Counted from the first letter of the stretch, positions 1-10,954 are shown. The stretch: 64,000 nucleotides of DNA from Pseudomonas argentinensis (GCF_001839655.2 NZ_CP056087.1:4836001-4900000); one strand, 5' to 3'. Numbers and translations: made by a program. The notes: generated by a model not told the origin, from the letters alone.

Positions 1-1132
1 TGGCCTTCCAGATGAACTGGCCGCCGAAGAACGGCAGCGAATCGACGTACACACCGTTGCTCTGCACCGGGTTGAGGATCTCGTCGTTGCTCATGCCGTA
101 GCGCTTGCAGCTCTGGAAGTCGTCCTCGCCGTAGGCCGGCGCGGAGTGGACGATACCGGTACCGGCGCCCAGCTCGACGTAGTCGGCCAGGTACAGCGGC
201 GACAAGCGGTCATAGAACGGGTGACGGAAGTTGATCAGTTCCAGCGCCGAACCTTCCGCGGTGGCCACCACCTGGCCTTCCAGGCCGAAGCGCTGCAGGC
301 AGCTCTCGACCATTTCCTCGGCCAGCAGCAGCAGGCGGTCGCCTACATCTACCAGCGCGTAGGTGAATTCCGGGTGCACGTTCAGCGCCTGGTTGGCCGG
401 GATGGTCCAGGGCGTGGTGGTCCAGATGACGATGGCGGTCGGCTTGCTCAGGCTGGCCAGACCAAAGGCGGCGGCCAGCTTGTCGGCATCTTCGACCGGA
501 AAGGCCACGTCGATGGCTTCGGACTTCTTGTCCTGGTACTCGACCTCGGCCTCGGCCAGGGCCGAACCGCAATCGAAGCAGAAGTTGACGGGTTTGAGGC
601 CCTTGAACACGAAGCCGTTCTTGACCATTTCCGCCAGGGCACGGATCTCGCCGGCCTCGTTGGCGAAGTTCATGGTCAGGTACGGGTTGTTCCAGTCGCC
701 CAGCACACCCAAACGGATGAAGCCCGCCTTCTGCTCCTCGACCTGCTCGGCCGCATAGGTGCGGCAGCGCTCGCGGGTCAGGTCCGCCGGCTGGTTCTTG
801 CCAAAGGTGGTTTCGACCTTGTGCTCGATCGGCAGGCCGTGGCAATCCCAACCCGGCACGTAGGGCGCGTCATAGCCGGCCATAGTCTTGGAACGGGTGA
901 TGATGTCCTTGAGGATCTTGTTCAGCGCATGACCAATGTGGATGCTGCCGTTGGCATAGGGCGGGCCGTCGTGCAGCACGAATTTGGGGCGGCCTTCACC
1001 AGCCTTGCGCAGCTTTTCGTACAGACCAATATCAATCCAGCGCTGCAGGGTCTGCGGCTCGCGTTGCGGCAGGCCAGCCTTCATCGGGAAGGGAGTGTCG
1101 GGCAGGTTCAGCGTGGCTTTGTAATTGGTCAT
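1..1132 (-). CDS. ileS: Isoleucine-tRNA ligase, N-terminal part (runs off window)
   Basis: This enzyme charges tRNA-Ile with isoleucine in the cytoplasm. The reading frame starts at ATG 1132 ([20 protein letters not shown]) and stays open to the window edge, so only about 377 of the usual roughly 940 residues are visible. The class I synthetase HIGH signature is present near residue 65 within the stretch [14 protein letters not shown]. The first part of the CP1 editing insertion follows, including [12 protein letters not shown]. The start codon overlaps the ribF stop in an ATGA, so the two are translationally coupled. The ribF-ileS order is typical of gamma-proteobacteria, where lspA normally follows. 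Confidence 0.97.
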   Translation of the reverse strand, partial: MTNYKATLNLPDTPFPMKAGLPQREPQTLQRWIDIGLYEKLRKAGEGRPKFVLHDGPPYANGSIHIGHALNKILKDIITRSKTMAGYDAPYVPGWDCHGLPIEHKVETTFGKNQPADLTRERCRTYAAEQVEEQKAGFIRLGVLGDWNNPYLTMNFANEAGEIRALAEMVKNGFVFKGLKPVNFCFDCGSALAEAEVEYQDKKSEAIDVAFPVEDADKLAAAFGLASLSKPTAIVIWTTTPWTIPANQALNVHPEFTYALVDVGDRLLLLAEEMVESCLQRFGLEGQVVATAEGSALELINFRHPFYDRLSPLYLADYVELGAGTGIVHSAPAYGEDDFQSCKRYGMSNDEILNPVQSNGVYVDSLPFFGGQFIWKA

Positions 1133-2079
1133 GTCGGGCTCTTCATCAGCGGTTGGCGCTGCCAGTGGTCGCGGGCAGCGGCAATGTCGGCCGCAATGGC
1201 CGTCTTCAATGCCTCGAGCGAGGCGAAACGCTGCTCATCGCGCAGCTTGTGGTGGAAAGCCACCGTCAAACGCCGGCCATACAGGTCACCGGCAAAATCC
1301 AGCAGGTGCACCTCGAGGTGGGCGCTGCCGTCACCCGCCACGCTGGGGCGCACGCCGATATTGGCGACCCCCGGCCATGGCTGGCCGTCTATCTCGACGC
1401 TGACCAGGTACACCCCGGTCAGCGGTACACGTTTGCGCTTGAGCTGCACGTTGGCGGTCGGCGCATTGAGCTGGCGGCCCAGCTTCTGGCCATGCAGCAC
1501 CCGCCCGACGATGCGAAACGGCCGGCCCAGCATGCGCTCGGCAACGGCGAAGTCGCCGCTGGCCAGGGCCTCGCGCACCCGCGTGCTGCTGACCCGCTGC
1601 CCGTCGATCTCCACGGTCTTGGCGGCTTCGACGCTGAAGCCTTCACGCTGCGCGGCCTCGGCCAGAAAGGCGAAATCGCCGGCACGGTCGCAACCGAAGC
1701 GGAAATCGTCGCCCACTTCCAGATGCAGCACGCCAAGCCCGTCGACCAGCGCGCGCTGCACGAACTCGGCAGCGCTGAGTTCCCGCAGGCGCGGGTTGAA
1801 GGTCAGACAAAGCACCCGGTCGACGCCTTCGGCAGCCAGCAGGGCAAGCTTGTCACGCAGGCGGCTCAGGCGTGCCGGCGCGCCCGCAGGGTCGAAGTAC
1901 TCACGGGGCTGCGGCTCGAACAGCACCACGCAGCTCGGCACGCCCAGCTCCGCCGCGCGCTCACGCAAACGCGCCAGAATCGCCTGGTGGCCACGGTGAA
2001 CGCCGTCGAAATTACCGATGGTGGCGACACAGCCCCGATGCTGGGGCCGCAGATTATGAAGGCCTCGAACCAGCTGCAT
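1129..2079 (-). CDS. ribF: Bifunctional riboflavin kinase / FAD synthetase
   Basis: RibF phosphorylates riboflavin to FMN and adenylylates FMN to FAD. The N-terminal FAD synthetase domain (about residues 15-180) carries the nucleotidyltransferase motif [10 protein letters not shown] and later SSTRVREAL. The C-terminal riboflavin kinase domain (about 185-310) contains [18 protein letters not shown] and the RDEQRF region. I chose ATG 2079 ([12 protein letters not shown]), which gives 316 residues, the usual family length; an upstream in-frame start at 2118 would add 13 atypical residues. The stop overlaps the ileS start. It uses the riboflavin made by the rib operon found near 48-56 kb. Confidence 0.96.
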   Translation of the reverse strand: MQLVRGLHNLRPQHRGCVATIGNFDGVHRGHQAILARLRERAAELGVPSCVVLFEPQPREYFDPAGAPARLSRLRDKLALLAAEGVDRVLCLTFNPRLRELSAAEFVQRALVDGLGVLHLEVGDDFRFGCDRAGDFAFLAEAAQREGFSVEAAKTVEIDGQRVSSTRVREALASGDFAVAERMLGRPFRIVGRVLHGQKLGRQLNAPTANVQLKRKRVPLTGVYLVSVEIDGQPWPGVANIGVRPSVAGDGSAHLEVHLLDFAGDLYGRRLTVAFHHKLRDEQRFASLEALKTAIAADIAAARDHWQRQPLMKSPT

Positions 2080-2186
2080 AACGCGCTTCTTGCTCACAAA
2101 GTGGCCAATTATACGCACAGCGGCTGGTGCCGGGTAGCGGATACGGCGCGCTCATTTGGTACTGCCGGTCAGTGCCGTACCGGCCA

Positions 2187-3731
2187 TCAGACAATCGAGC
2201 GTCGGGAGAAGTCGCGCAGCCGGAAACCCAGGATGCCCAGCACCGCGAAATAGCTCAGCGCGCCAGCGGCCACCAGCGCGCCCAGGCGCAGCAGCCGGGC
2301 CAGCATGTTGCCTTCGCTCCAGTCCGGCATCAGCCAGAGCATGCCGACCAGCACCACGACCATCACCAGCAGCGCGGCCAGCAGCTTGCCGGCGAACATC
2401 CCCCAACCCGGTTGCGGCTGGTAGAAGCCACGGGCACGCAGCTTCCAGAACAGCAGGCCTGCGTTCAGGCAGGCCGCCAGGCCGATGGCCAGCGCCAGGC
2501 CGGCATGGGCCAGGGGAATGACGAAGATGAACAGCAGGTTCATCACCTGGGTCATCAGCAGGGTGAACATGGCGATGCGCACCGGTGTGCGAATGTCCTG
2601 ACGCGCATAGAAGGCCGGCGCCAGCACCTTGACCAGCAACATGCCCAGCAGCCCCAGCGAGTAGGCCAGCAAGGCGCGCTGGGTCATCTCGGCGTCGGTG
2701 GCGGTGAAGTTGCCGTACTGGAACAGCGACACCACCAGCGGCTCGGCCAGCAACGCCAGGGCCAGGGCACAGGGCAGCGCCAGCAGGATGCACAGGCGCA
2801 GCCCCCAGTCGAGCAGCTTCGAATAGGCGGCCGGATCCTCGGCGGCATGGGTCTTGGCCAGCGATGGCAGCAGGATGGTGCCCAGGGCGACGCCCAGCAC
2901 GCCCGACGGCAACTCCATCAGGCGGTCGGCGTAATACATCCACGACACCGAGCCGGCGACCAGAAAGGAGGCGAAGATGGTGTTGATGATCAGCGAGATC
3001 TGCGCCACCGACACGCCGAGGATCGCCGGCCCCATCTGCCGCAGCACGCGCCATACGCCGCTGTCGCGCAGGTTGAGACGCGGCAGCACCAGGAGGCCGA
3101 TCTTGCGCAGGTGCGGCAGCTGATAGAGCAGTTGCAACAGGCCGCCGACCAGCACCGCCCAGCCCATGGCCATGATCGGCGGGTCGAAGTACGGGGTCAG
3201 GAACAGCGCGAAGACGATCATGCTGACGTTCAGCAGGGTCGGCACGAAGGCCGGCACCGCAAAGCGGTTCCAGGTATTGAGCAGCGCGCTGGCGAAGGAC
3301 GACAGGGAAATCAGCAGAATGTAAGGAAAGGTCACCCGCAGCAGATCGCTGGTCAGCTCGAAGCGCTCGGGGTTGTCGCTGAAGCCCGGCGCCGAGACCC
3401 AGACGATCCAGGGCGCGGCCAGCACGCCGAGCAGGGTCACCAGGGCAAGGATCAGGGTAAGTTGGCCAGCCACGCAGGCGACGAAGGTGCGGGTCGCCTC
3501 CTCGCCCTTCTGGGTCTTGTACTCGGCCAGGATCGGTACGAAGGCCTGGGAAAACGCTCCTTCGGCAAAGATCCGGCGCAGCAGGTTGGGCAGCTTGAAG
3601 GCCACCACGAAGGCATCCGACGCGATACCCGCACCGAAGATCCGGGCCATGATGGTGTCACGCACGAAACCCAGGACCCGCGACAACATGGTGATGGAAC
3701 TGACCGCGGCCAGCGACTTGAGAAGATTCAT
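2187..3731 (-). CDS. murJ: Lipid II flippase MurJ (MviN family)
   Basis: MurJ is an inner-membrane MOP-superfamily transporter that flips lipid II across the membrane for peptidoglycan synthesis. The 514-residue product begins [21 protein letters not shown], the hallmark MurJ N-terminus, and has about 14 hydrophobic segments to the C-terminus. Family signatures [12 protein letters not shown] and [21 protein letters not shown] are intact. It lies upstream of ribF on the same strand, with about 107 bases between them, and is divergent from rpsT. This gene order is conserved in Pseudomonas. Confidence 0.96.
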   Translation of the reverse strand: MNLLKSLAAVSSITMLSRVLGFVRDTIMARIFGAGIASDAFVVAFKLPNLLRRIFAEGAFSQAFVPILAEYKTQKGEEATRTFVACVAGQLTLILALVTLLGVLAAPWIVWVSAPGFSDNPERFELTSDLLRVTFPYILLISLSSFASALLNTWNRFAVPAFVPTLLNVSMIVFALFLTPYFDPPIMAMGWAVLVGGLLQLLYQLPHLRKIGLLVLPRLNLRDSGVWRVLRQMGPAILGVSVAQISLIINTIFASFLVAGSVSWMYYADRLMELPSGVLGVALGTILLPSLAKTHAAEDPAAYSKLLDWGLRLCILLALPCALALALLAEPLVVSLFQYGNFTATDAEMTQRALLAYSLGLLGMLLVKVLAPAFYARQDIRTPVRIAMFTLLMTQVMNLLFIFVIPLAHAGLALAIGLAACLNAGLLFWKLRARGFYQPQPGWGMFAGKLLAALLVMVVVLVGMLWLMPDWSEGNMLARLLRLGALVAAGALSYFAVLGILGFRLRDFSRRSIV

Positions 3732-3912
3732 TCGGCAGGGATGCTCAATCGGCGTTTACTGGATCGATCTCAGCGCGCGTCACGCGCCAGCAACAGACCG
3801 CGCCGGCCCACGAAGGTGCAACGGCGCCGGTGCGGGCGGGAGTGTAGAATCGCCGGCGCGATAAAGCACCCCTGGTCTTGTTCGCCCTGCGACGACTGAC
3901 GCAGTATCGACC

Positions 3913-3941
3913 TTGACAAGTGCTTCGGTCGCCTGCATGAT
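3913..3941 (+). promoter_or_regulatory. Probable sigma-70 promoter of rpsT
   Basis: A perfect -35 hexamer TTGACA at 3913-3918 is followed after 17 bases by CATGAT at 3936-3941, a 4/6 match to the -10 consensus. It lies about 50 bases upstream of the rpsT start in the divergent murJ-rpsT intergenic region, as expected for a strongly expressed ribosomal protein gene. Confidence 0.6.
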
Positions 3942-3989
3942 TCGCGGCCTTATTTGTCTGTAACCCCTTAGTTTTCGAGGAGCTTGACG

Positions 3990-4265
3990 GTGGCCAATAC
4001 ACCTTCTGCCAAAAAACGCGCAAAACAGGCTGAGAAGCGTCGTAGCCATAACGCCAGCCTGCGCTCCATGGTTCGTACCTACATCAAGAACGTAGTCAAG
4101 GCTATCGACGCCAAAGACCACGAGAAAGCACAAGCTGCTTACGTTCTGGCTGTGCCTGTTATCGACCGCATGGCCGACAAGGGCATCATCCACAAGAACA
4201 AGGCCGCTCGTCACAAGAGCCGCCTGAACGGTCACGTCAAAGCACTCAGCCAAGCTGCTGCCTAA
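3990..4265 (+). CDS. rpsT: 30S ribosomal protein S20
   Basis: S20 binds 16S rRNA in the body of the small subunit. The product is 91 residues, highly basic and Ala/Lys rich, starting [17 protein letters not shown] after the initiator and ending in an Ala-rich tail. I chose the GTG at 3990 because GAGGAG at 3977-3982 sits seven bases upstream and the mature S20 N-terminus is A-N-x-x-x-A-K-K-R; the TTG at 3984 would overlap the ribosome binding site spacing. It stands alone between its own promoter and a strong terminator. Confidence 0.97.
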   Translation: MANTPSAKKRAKQAEKRRSHNASLRSMVRTYIKNVVKAIDAKDHEKAQAAYVLAVPVIDRMADKGIIHKNKAARHKSRLNGHVKALSQAAA

Positions 4266-4280
4266 GCGTACCGCTTCATG

Positions 4281-4307
4281 AAAACCGGCCCCAGGGCCGG
4301 TTTTTTA
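4281..4307 (+). terminator. Intrinsic terminator of rpsT
   Basis: The hairpin AACCGGCC / GGCCGGTT is closed by a short loop and followed by a run of T residues (4301-4306), 15 bases after the rpsT stop. The A-run on the 5' side makes it potentially bidirectional, so it could also end transcription of creA on the other strand. Confidence 0.9.
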
Positions 4308-4364
4308 TTGCCCTGAGAAAAGTACCACCCTTCGCCCCAGGCCCTCCGCGCAAGCGCCGACGAC

Positions 4365-4823
4365 TCAGTTGCCCTTCGGCCAGGGCAGGATCGGGATGGC
4401 CGTCACCGCATTCTGCGGGCTACCCTCGATGATGCGATCGCTGTAGACCAGATAAACCAGGGTGTTACGCTTCTGGTCGAAGAAGCGCACGACCTGCATG
4501 GTCTTGAACACCAGCGAGGTACGCTCGCGAAATACCTCCTCGCCATCCTTGAGTTCGCCGGCAAAGCTGATCGGCCCCACCTGACGGCAGGCGATCGAGG
4601 CTTCGGCGCGATCCTCGGCCAGGCCGAGGCCGCCCTTTACACCGCCGGTCTTGGCCCGCGACAGGTAGCAGGTCACGCCCGCCACCTTCGGATCGTCGAA
4701 AGCTTCGACCACGATCTTGTCGTTCGGCCCCAGCCACTTGAATACGGTAGACACCTGCCCGATTTCCTCGGCAGACACCCACAGCGGCAACAGACACAAC
4801 AACCCCAGCCACCCCGCCTTCAT
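4365..4823 (-). CDS. creA: CreA family periplasmic protein
   Basis: This is a 152-residue protein with a cleavable signal peptide ([20 protein letters not shown], cleavage near residue 18). The mature part contains the CreA family core: [21 protein letters not shown], the [19 protein letters not shown] segment with a conserved cysteine, a later [11 protein letters not shown] segment, and the C-terminal [19 protein letters not shown]. The biochemical function of CreA is unknown. In E. coli it sits beside creBCD, but here it stands alone between rpsT and proB, as in other Pseudomonas. Confidence 0.9.
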   Translation of the reverse strand: MKAGWLGLLCLLPLWVSAEEIGQVSTVFKWLGPNDKIVVEAFDDPKVAGVTCYLSRAKTGGVKGGLGLAEDRAEASIACRQVGPISFAGELKDGEEVFRERTSLVFKTMQVVRFFDQKRNTLVYLVYSDRIIEGSPQNAVTAIPILPWPKGN

Positions 4824-4858
4824 ACGCCCCTCCTTCGATGGATACCAACCGCTCTTCG

Positions 4859-4907
4859 CCTGCAGCCTGCAGCCTGCAGCCTGCAGCCTGCAGCCTGCAG
4901 CCTGCAG
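4859..4907. repeat. Tandem heptamer array, 7 x CCTGCAG
   Basis: Seven uninterrupted copies of CCTGCAG occupy 49 bp in the creA-proB gap, ending seven bases before the proB stop codon (minus strand, 4914-4916). The unit contains the palindrome CTGCAG, so the array could fold in many registers. It is related in unit length and location to the CTTGTAG/CTACAAG arrays at 30481 and 54701. Copy number is likely to vary between strains by slippage. Confidence 0.95.
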
Positions 4908-4913
4908 CAGCCC

Positions 4914-6032
4914 CTAAACCAGAATCAGATTGTCGCGATGCACCAGCTCCGGCTCGTCGACATAACCGAGCAGGCGCTCGATCTCGTCCGACGGGCGACC
5001 GATGATCTTCTGCGCCTCCAGGGCACTGTAGTTGACCAGGCCGCGAGCGATTTCCCGGCCATCCGGCGCCACGCAGATCACCATCTCGCCACGGCGGAAG
5101 CTGCCCTGCACGGCCTTGACGCCGACCGGCAGCAGACTCTTGCGGTCGGAGACCAGCGCCTTGACCGCGCCGTCGTCGAGCACCAGGGTGCCGCGGGTCT
5201 GCAGGTGCCCGGCCAGCCACTGCTTGCGCGCCGCCAGCATGCCGCGCTCGGGCACCAGCAGGGTGCCGAGCAGCTCGCCAGCCTTGAGCCGCGCCAATAC
5301 CTGCTCGATGGCACCGCCGACGATCACCGTGTGCGCCCCGGAACGGGCCGCCAGGCGCGCCGCGCGCAGCTTGGTCTGCATGCCGCCGCGCCCCAGGGCG
5401 CCGCCCACGCCACCGGCCACGGCATCCAGGGCCGGGTCGTCGGCGCGCGCCTCATGGATCAGCTGGGCATCGGGATTGCTGCGCGGATCGGCATCGAACA
5501 TGCCGTCGCGGTCGGTGAGAATCACCAGCAGGTCCGCCTCCACCAGGTTGGCGACCAGCGCGGCCAGGGTGTCGTTGTCGCCGAAACGGATGCCGTCGGT
5601 GACCACGGTGTCGTTCTCGTTGATCACCGGCACCACGTCGAGCTCGACCAGGGTACGCAGGGTGCTGCGCGCGTTGAGGTAGCGCTTGCGGTCGGACAGG
5701 TCGTCATGGGTCAGGAGGATCTGCGCGGTGCGCCGACCATGCTCGCCGAAGCTCGACTCCCAGGCCTGCACCAGGCCCATCTGGCCGATCGCGGCGGCGG
5801 CCTGCAGCTCGTGGATGGCGCTCGGGCGCGCCGTCCAGCCGAGGCGACTCATCCCCGCCGCCACCGCACCGGAGGACACCAGCACCAGCTCGACGCCCTG
5901 CGCCCGCAACGCCACCATCTGCTCGACCCACACCGCCATGGCGCCGCGATCCAGGCCCTTGCCATCGGCCGTCAGCAAGGCACTGCCGATCTTCACCACC
6001 CAGCGCTGCGCACCACTTACCTTGTCACGCAT
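4914..6032 (-). CDS. proB: Glutamate 5-kinase
   Basis: ProB phosphorylates glutamate in the first step of proline synthesis. The 372-residue product has the amino-acid kinase domain (about 1-255), with [11 protein letters not shown], the [11 protein letters not shown] nucleotide loop, VINENDTVV and the LTDRDGMFD segment. A C-terminal PUA domain follows (about 275-355, [13 protein letters not shown] and RGLVNYSA). I start it at ATG 6032 ([11 protein letters not shown]), the usual Pseudomonas start, rather than at 6059. It lies downstream of obgE on the same strand but is separated by an intrinsic terminator. Confidence 0.96.
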   Translation of the reverse strand: MRDKVSGAQRWVVKIGSALLTADGKGLDRGAMAVWVEQMVALRAQGVELVLVSSGAVAAGMSRLGWTARPSAIHELQAAAAIGQMGLVQAWESSFGEHGRRTAQILLTHDDLSDRKRYLNARSTLRTLVELDVVPVINENDTVVTDGIRFGDNDTLAALVANLVEADLLVILTDRDGMFDADPRSNPDAQLIHEARADDPALDAVAGGVGGALGRGGMQTKLRAARLAARSGAHTVIVGGAIEQVLARLKAGELLGTLLVPERGMLAARKQWLAGHLQTRGTLVLDDGAVKALVSDRKSLLPVGVKAVQGSFRRGEMVICVAPDGREIARGLVNYSALEAQKIIGRPSDEIERLLGYVDEPELVHRDNLILV

Positions 6033-6096
6033 GTTTTCCAACCCCAGCCAGACGCACATTTTCGCAAACCGCTACCTGCGGCAACGGCCAAACCTA

Positions 6097-6122
6097 CAAA
6101 AACGCCGCTAAAAAGCGGCGTC
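6097..6122 (-). terminator. Intrinsic terminator between obgE and proB
   Basis: Read on the minus strand, ACGCCGC / GCGGCGT forms a 7-bp stem with a short T/A loop, followed by TTTTTG. It begins about 12 bases after the obgE stop, so proB is probably transcribed mainly from its own promoter or by read-through. Confidence 0.8.
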
Positions 6123-6132
6123 TGTCGTCCCA

Positions 6133-7383
<1,251 letters not shown>

Positions 7384-7534
7384 TCACTGAAACAGGAAAC
7401 ACCGGGTGCTTGCGAAATTGCCCTGAAACCACCCGCGTCAACCCAGGACAGTTTGGCAAGAACCCACAGGATGCGCGCCTGCGGCGGCCCGAAGAGGGCG
7501 AAGCAGCAAACCGAGCGCAACAGGATACAGAAAC

Positions 7535-7564
7535 AAAAAAGCCCCGTCGCAGGACGGGGCTTTT
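7535..7564 (-). terminator. Intrinsic terminator downstream of rpmA
   Basis: On the minus strand an 8-bp GC stem GCCCCGTC / GACGGGGC is followed by six T residues, 16 bases after the rpmA stop. It separates the ribosomal protein pair from obgE, which therefore relies on read-through or a promoter in the 180 bases between (7357-7534), where I see no other feature. Confidence 0.88.
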
Positions 7565-7579
7565 CCAGCAACTTCGCGA

Positions 7580-7837
7580 TTAGGCCGCGACGACGCTTAC
7601 GTAGCGGCGACCGAAGGCACCTTTGACTTCGAACTTGATCACGCCTTCGATTTTCGCGAACAGGGTGTGATCCTTGCCCATGCCAACGCCGTAGCCAGCG
7701 TGGAACTGGGTGCCGCGCTGACGCACGATGATGTTGCCAGGAACGATTTTCTGGCCGCCATACATCTTCACGCCAAGGCGTTTGGCTTCTGAGTCGCGAC
7801 CGTTGCGGGTACTACCGCCAGCTTTTTTGTGTGCCAT
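7580..7837 (-). CDS. rpmA: 50S ribosomal protein L27
   Basis: L27 reaches towards the peptidyl-transferase centre. The 85-residue product begins [22 protein letters not shown], the universal L27 N-terminus, and contains [15 protein letters not shown] and [11 protein letters not shown]. There is no Firmicute-style cleavable N-terminal extension. It is 38 bases downstream of rplU in one operon. Confidence 0.98.
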   Translation of the reverse strand: MAHKKAGGSTRNGRDSEAKRLGVKMYGGQKIVPGNIIVRQRGTQFHAGYGVGMGKDHTLFAKIEGVIKFEVKGAFGRRYVSVVAA

Positions 7838-7875
7838 GAGTTCAATACTCCTATAAAGGGCTCAGACGAAACGAA

Positions 7876-8187
7876 TCAGGCCTGAATACCGGTGATTTTG
7901 ATCTCAGTGAACCACTGACGGTGGCCCTGACGCTTCATGTGGTGCTTACGACGACGGAACTTGATGATGGTGACCTTATCGTGACGACCTTGCGAAACGA
8001 CTTCAGCCGATACCTTGGCGCCTTCGACGACAGGAGCGCCGATGGTGACGTCATCACCGTTGCCAACCAGCAACACGCGGTCGAAAGTCAGCGCTTCGCC
8101 AGCGGCCAGCTCCAGTTTCTCGACCTTGAGGAATTCGCCTTCGGTGACTTTGTATTGCTTGCCACCAGTAACAATTACTGCGTACAT
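7876..8187 (-). CDS. rplU: 50S ribosomal protein L21
   Basis: L21 is a 23S rRNA-binding protein of the large subunit. The product is 103 residues starting [20 protein letters not shown], with the conserved [18 protein letters not shown] segment near the C-terminus. The frame stays open far upstream of this ATG, antisense to ispB, but the start is fixed by family length and by a GGAG-like site (CGGAGATTTACC) just before 8187. It is the first gene of rplU-rpmA and divergent from ispB across about 264 bases. Confidence 0.97.
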   Translation of the reverse strand: MYAVIVTGGKQYKVTEGEFLKVEKLELAAGEALTFDRVLLVGNGDDVTIGAPVVEGAKVSAEVVSQGRHDKVTIIKFRRRKHHMKRQGHRQWFTEIKITGIQA

Positions 8188-8451
8188 GGTAAATCTCCGT
8201 TGATCCTGCTCACCCAGCGCTTTATAGGAATAACTGTTGGCTGGCATGGCTGCTCGGGGCCGGATGGACACCCGTGCAATTGCGTAAGGCAGGGAAATAC
8301 CCAGGGGGAAGTTCAGGGTGCGCGATTGTACGCAAGCCACTGGAACTGCGCAAGCGCCGCCTGCCATCGCCTTGACAGCCCCCACCCTGCCCCCTAGCAT
8401 GCCGCGCAAACTAGGGCCTATTACGGTCGATAGTGCCTGCCCAAGGAGCTT

Positions 8452-9429
8452 ATGTCGCCGATGCAACCCCAGGCTTTTTACAGTGTGGTAGCGGATGATT
8501 TCACCGCTGTTGACGGCATTATCCGTCAGCAACTGGTGTCCCGCGTCCCGCTGGTCGAGAAGATCGGCGACTACATCATCTCCGCCGGCGGCAAGCGCCT
8601 GCGCCCGCTGCTGGTGCTGCTCAGCGGCAAGGCCCTGGGCCTGGACGACGAGCGTCTGCGCCTGCTGGCCGCCACCATCGAATTCCTGCACACCGCCACC
8701 CTGCTGCACGACGACGTGGTCGACATGTCCGACATGCGCCGCGGCCGCAGCACCGCCAATGCCCAGTGGGGCAACGCACCCAGCGTGCTGGTCGGTGACT
8801 TCCTGTATTCGCGCTCGTTCGAAATGCTGGTCGAGCTCGGTTCGATGCCGGTGATGAAGATCCTCTCCAAGGCCACCCGGGTGATCGCCGAGGGCGAGGT
8901 GCTGCAGCTGTCGAAGATCCGCGATGCCAGCACCAGCGAAGAAACCTACATGGAGGTCATCCGCGGCAAGACCGCCATGCTGTTCGAGGCCTCGACCCAG
9001 AGCGCCGCCGCGCTGGCCGAGGCGACCGCCGAGCAGAACGAGGCGCTGCGCCTGTTCGGTGACCACCTGGGCGTCGCCTTCCAACTGGTCGATGACCTGC
9101 TCGACTACAAGGGCGATGCCGCGACCCTGGGCAAGAACGTCGGCGACGACCTGGCCGAGGGCAAGCCGACCCTGCCGCTGATCTACACCATGCGCGAAGG
9201 CAACGCCGAACAGGCCGCCCTGGTGCGCCAGGCGATCCAGAAAGGTGGCCTGGAAGATCTGGAAAGCATCCGCGAGGCCGTGCAGGCCGCCGGCGCCCTG
9301 GACTACACCGCCAACCTGGCACGCGACTACGCCGAACGCGCCATCGCCTGCCTGGAAGTGCTGCCCGCCAGCGCCTACCGCGATGCCCTGGTCGAGCTGA
9401 GCCACTTCGCCGTGGCCCGTACGCACTGA
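8452..9429 (+). CDS. ispB: All-trans octaprenyl/nonaprenyl diphosphate synthase
   Basis: IspB makes the polyprenyl side chain of ubiquinone by adding isopentenyl units to farnesyl diphosphate. The roughly 322-325-residue product has the prenyltransferase first Asp-rich motif [11 protein letters not shown], followed by [12 protein letters not shown], and the second motif [12 protein letters not shown], with [17 protein letters not shown]. The start may be ATG 8452 or ATG 8461 ([10 protein letters not shown]): AAGGAG at 8443-8448 is 3 bases from the first and 12 from the second, so neither spacing is ideal. It is divergent from rplU. Confidence 0.95.
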   Translation: MSPMQPQAFYSVVADDFTAVDGIIRQQLVSRVPLVEKIGDYIISAGGKRLRPLLVLLSGKALGLDDERLRLLAATIEFLHTATLLHDDVVDMSDMRRGRSTANAQWGNAPSVLVGDFLYSRSFEMLVELGSMPVMKILSKATRVIAEGEVLQLSKIRDASTSEETYMEVIRGKTAMLFEASTQSAAALAEATAEQNEALRLFGDHLGVAFQLVDDLLDYKGDAATLGKNVGDDLAEGKPTLPLIYTMREGNAEQAALVRQAIQKGGLEDLESIREAVQAAGALDYTANLARDYAERAIACLEVLPASAYRDALVELSHFAVARTH

Positions 9430-9452
9430 TCGCCAGCTAGAACGTCATCGGA

Positions 9453-9478
9453 AGCCCGTCCCAGTGACGGGCTTTTTA
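9453..9478 (+). terminator. Intrinsic terminator of ispB
   Basis: AGCCCGTC / GACGGGCT forms an 8-bp stem with a 5-base loop, followed by TTTTTA, 23 bases after the ispB stop. Confidence 0.9.
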
Positions 9479-9496
9479 TGCCCGGACTATCAGTTG

Positions 9497-9614
9497 CGTA
9501 GGGCGGATCGGGACGCCGGCCGCTCGTCGCCTAAGCGAACAAGTCCCCCGCCAGCAGGCGACTCACCTGCACAAGCCTGCCACGGCGTACTGCCTTCGGC
9601 GAGTACGCCCTACA
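9497..9614. repeat. Possible intergenic palindrome bounded by TAGGGCG / CGCCCTA
   Basis: The gap 9430-9766 holds the ispB terminator, then a segment bounded by GTAGGGCG near 9498 and CGCCCTAC near 9606, an inverted pair of 8 bases about 100 bp apart with internal partial dyads. This resembles the GTAGGG-type repeats common between Pseudomonas genes. I see no coding potential in it. Confidence 0.45.
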
Positions 9615-9720
9615 GCCTGAAACGCTGAAACCTATTTCAGCTTTAGACAGGCCCTGCCGCTCAACAGCCAAGGCAGCGGCAGATAGACGAAAGGCGTGAT
9701 TAAGGCTTGCTATTAACGTA

Positions 9721-9737
9721 ATAAGAATTATTCTCAT
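9721..9737. promoter_or_regulatory. Probable Fur box
   Basis: ATAAGAATTATTCTCAT is a near-perfect 17-bp dyad (two 8-base arms around one base) in an AT-rich patch of otherwise GC-rich DNA. It matches the GATAATGAGAATCATTATC type of Fur operator in its AGAAT-N-ATTCT core. It ends about 30 bases before the start of the next small gene, where a repressor would block the promoter. Confidence 0.6.
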
Positions 9738-9766
9738 ATCTACCATTCATTCAGGGAGATGCGAGC

Positions 9767-9994
9767 ATGACTTATCTAATAGACGCCTGGCTGGACCGCC
9801 CCCATCCCTACCTGCGCATCCTGCACCGCGAAACAGGCGAAGTCTGCGCCGTGCTCGAAGAGGAGGCGCTGGATGAACTGCGCAAACAGGGTGATCTGGA
9901 TCTGCACGAACTGAGCTCGAGCGAGCCGCTGATCCTCAAGGAACTGGTGCGTAGCCTGTTCCTGTACTGCTATGCACGGGCCTTGCGCCCCTGA
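9767..9994 (+). CDS. Small conserved protein behind a Fur box (PA4570-like)
   Basis: This 75-residue protein begins MTYLIDAWLDRPHPYLRI and has no signal peptide, membrane segment or cysteine cluster. It has an acidic, helix-forming middle (EEEALDELRKQGDLDLHEL) and one cysteine in each half. GGGAG about 10 bases upstream is a plausible ribosome binding site. Its position after ispB matches P. aeruginosa PA4570, which I recall as a hypothetical protein strongly induced by iron limitation. The function is unknown; the Fur box suggests a role in iron starvation. Confidence 0.8.
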   Translation: MTYLIDAWLDRPHPYLRILHRETGEVCAVLEEEALDELRKQGDLDLHELSSSEPLILKELVRSLFLYCYARALRP

Positions 9995-10027
9995 CATTTA
10001 CCCAAAAGGCTCGCGAGCTAGGGTCTG

Positions 10028-10250
10028 TTTGCCGTTTCAACGCGAGCCGCGTTACCGCGGAATCTCGCCAGGCAAGGCGGAGGACGCAGGGAATGGTGTT
10101 CCCTTTTTAAAACCCTCCAACGACGCATGGCGAGACTTCCCGCGCAACCTAGGCGGCCCCGCAAAAATAGGCGAAGAAGCGGCCGGGGTCGCGACCGACT
10201 GTACTGTCGTACATGAGCTCCTCGCCTACTTTATCGCCGCAGGGCCGATG
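10028..10250. repeat. Two adjacent imperfect palindromes between the small protein gene and fklB
   Basis: The 277-base gap before fklB contains a long imperfect palindrome around 10057-10145, with arms CGCGGAATCTCGCC and its partner near GGCGAGACTTCCCGCG. A second lies around 10164-10243, with arms TAGGCGAAGAAG and CTCCTCGCCTA and a central GTACTGTCGTAC. They resemble the longer hairpin elements at 29573 and 42308 in layout. They encode nothing recognisable. Confidence 0.55.
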
Positions 10251-10271
10251 CGCAGCAGCCTTTGCAGGTGC

Positions 10272-10889
10272 TTACAGGATGTCGAGCAGCTCGACATCAA
10301 ACACCAGCACGCTATGCGGCGGGATGCTGCCAACGCCCTGGGCACCGTAGGCCAGCTCGCTCGGCACGTACAGCCGCCATTTGCTGCCGGTGCCCATCAG
10401 TTGCAGGGCTTCGGTCCAGCCGGCGATCACGCCACCGACCGGGAATTCGGCCGGCTGGCCGCGCTCGTAGGAGCTGTCGAACACGCTGCCGTCGATCAGG
10501 GTGCCGTGGTAGTGGGTACGCACGCTGTCGTCGCGCGATGGCTTGGCGCCCTCGCCCGCGGTCAGCACTTCGTACTGCAGACCAGAGGCCAGTACGGTGA
10601 CGCCGTCACGCTTGGCGTTCTCGGCCAGGAAGGCCAGGCCGGCACCGGCGGCCGCTTCGGCCTTGGCCTTGGCTTCGGCCTGCATGACATCGCGGATGAC
10701 CTTGAAGCTGGCCGACAGCTCGGCTTCACCAACGCGGCTCTGCTGACCGGCAAAGGCATCGGCCAGGCCGGCCAGGACGGCATCGAGGCTCACGCCCGGC
10801 GGCGGGTTGTCACGCAGCTGGCCGCCCAGTTGACAGCCAATGCCGTAGCTGACGCGCGCTTCGTCAGTGGAAAGATCGAGTTCGGACAT
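10272..10889 (-). CDS. fklB: FKBP-type peptidyl-prolyl cis-trans isomerase
   Basis: This enzyme accelerates proline isomerisation during protein folding. The 205-residue product has an N-terminal helical dimerisation region (about 1-95, MSELDLSTDEARVSYGIGCQ). A C-terminal FKBP domain (about 100-205) contains VRTHYHGTLIDGSVFDSSYERG, FPVGGVIAGWTEALQLM and the SELAYG-IPPHSVLVFDVELL end. No signal peptide is present, so it resembles cytoplasmic FklB (FKBP22) rather than periplasmic FkpA. In P. aeruginosa the equivalent is PA4572. Confidence 0.92.
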   Translation of the reverse strand: MSELDLSTDEARVSYGIGCQLGGQLRDNPPPGVSLDAVLAGLADAFAGQQSRVGEAELSASFKVIRDVMQAEAKAKAEAAAGAGLAFLAENAKRDGVTVLASGLQYEVLTAGEGAKPSRDDSVRTHYHGTLIDGSVFDSSYERGQPAEFPVGGVIAGWTEALQLMGTGSKWRLYVPSELAYGAQGVGSIPPHSVLVFDVELLDIL

Positions 10890-10954
10890 GTCGCCGCTCC
10901 GCTAGCAGGAAAAAAGGCCGGCTAGCCTATCACGGTTCCAGTCAGGCTCTGCGC

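Noticed and set aside
7876..9426. A 516-codon minus-strand frame running through ispB into rplU
   Set aside because: Only the last 103 codons are L21. The rest is antisense to conserved ispB and stays open because of high GC at third codon positions.
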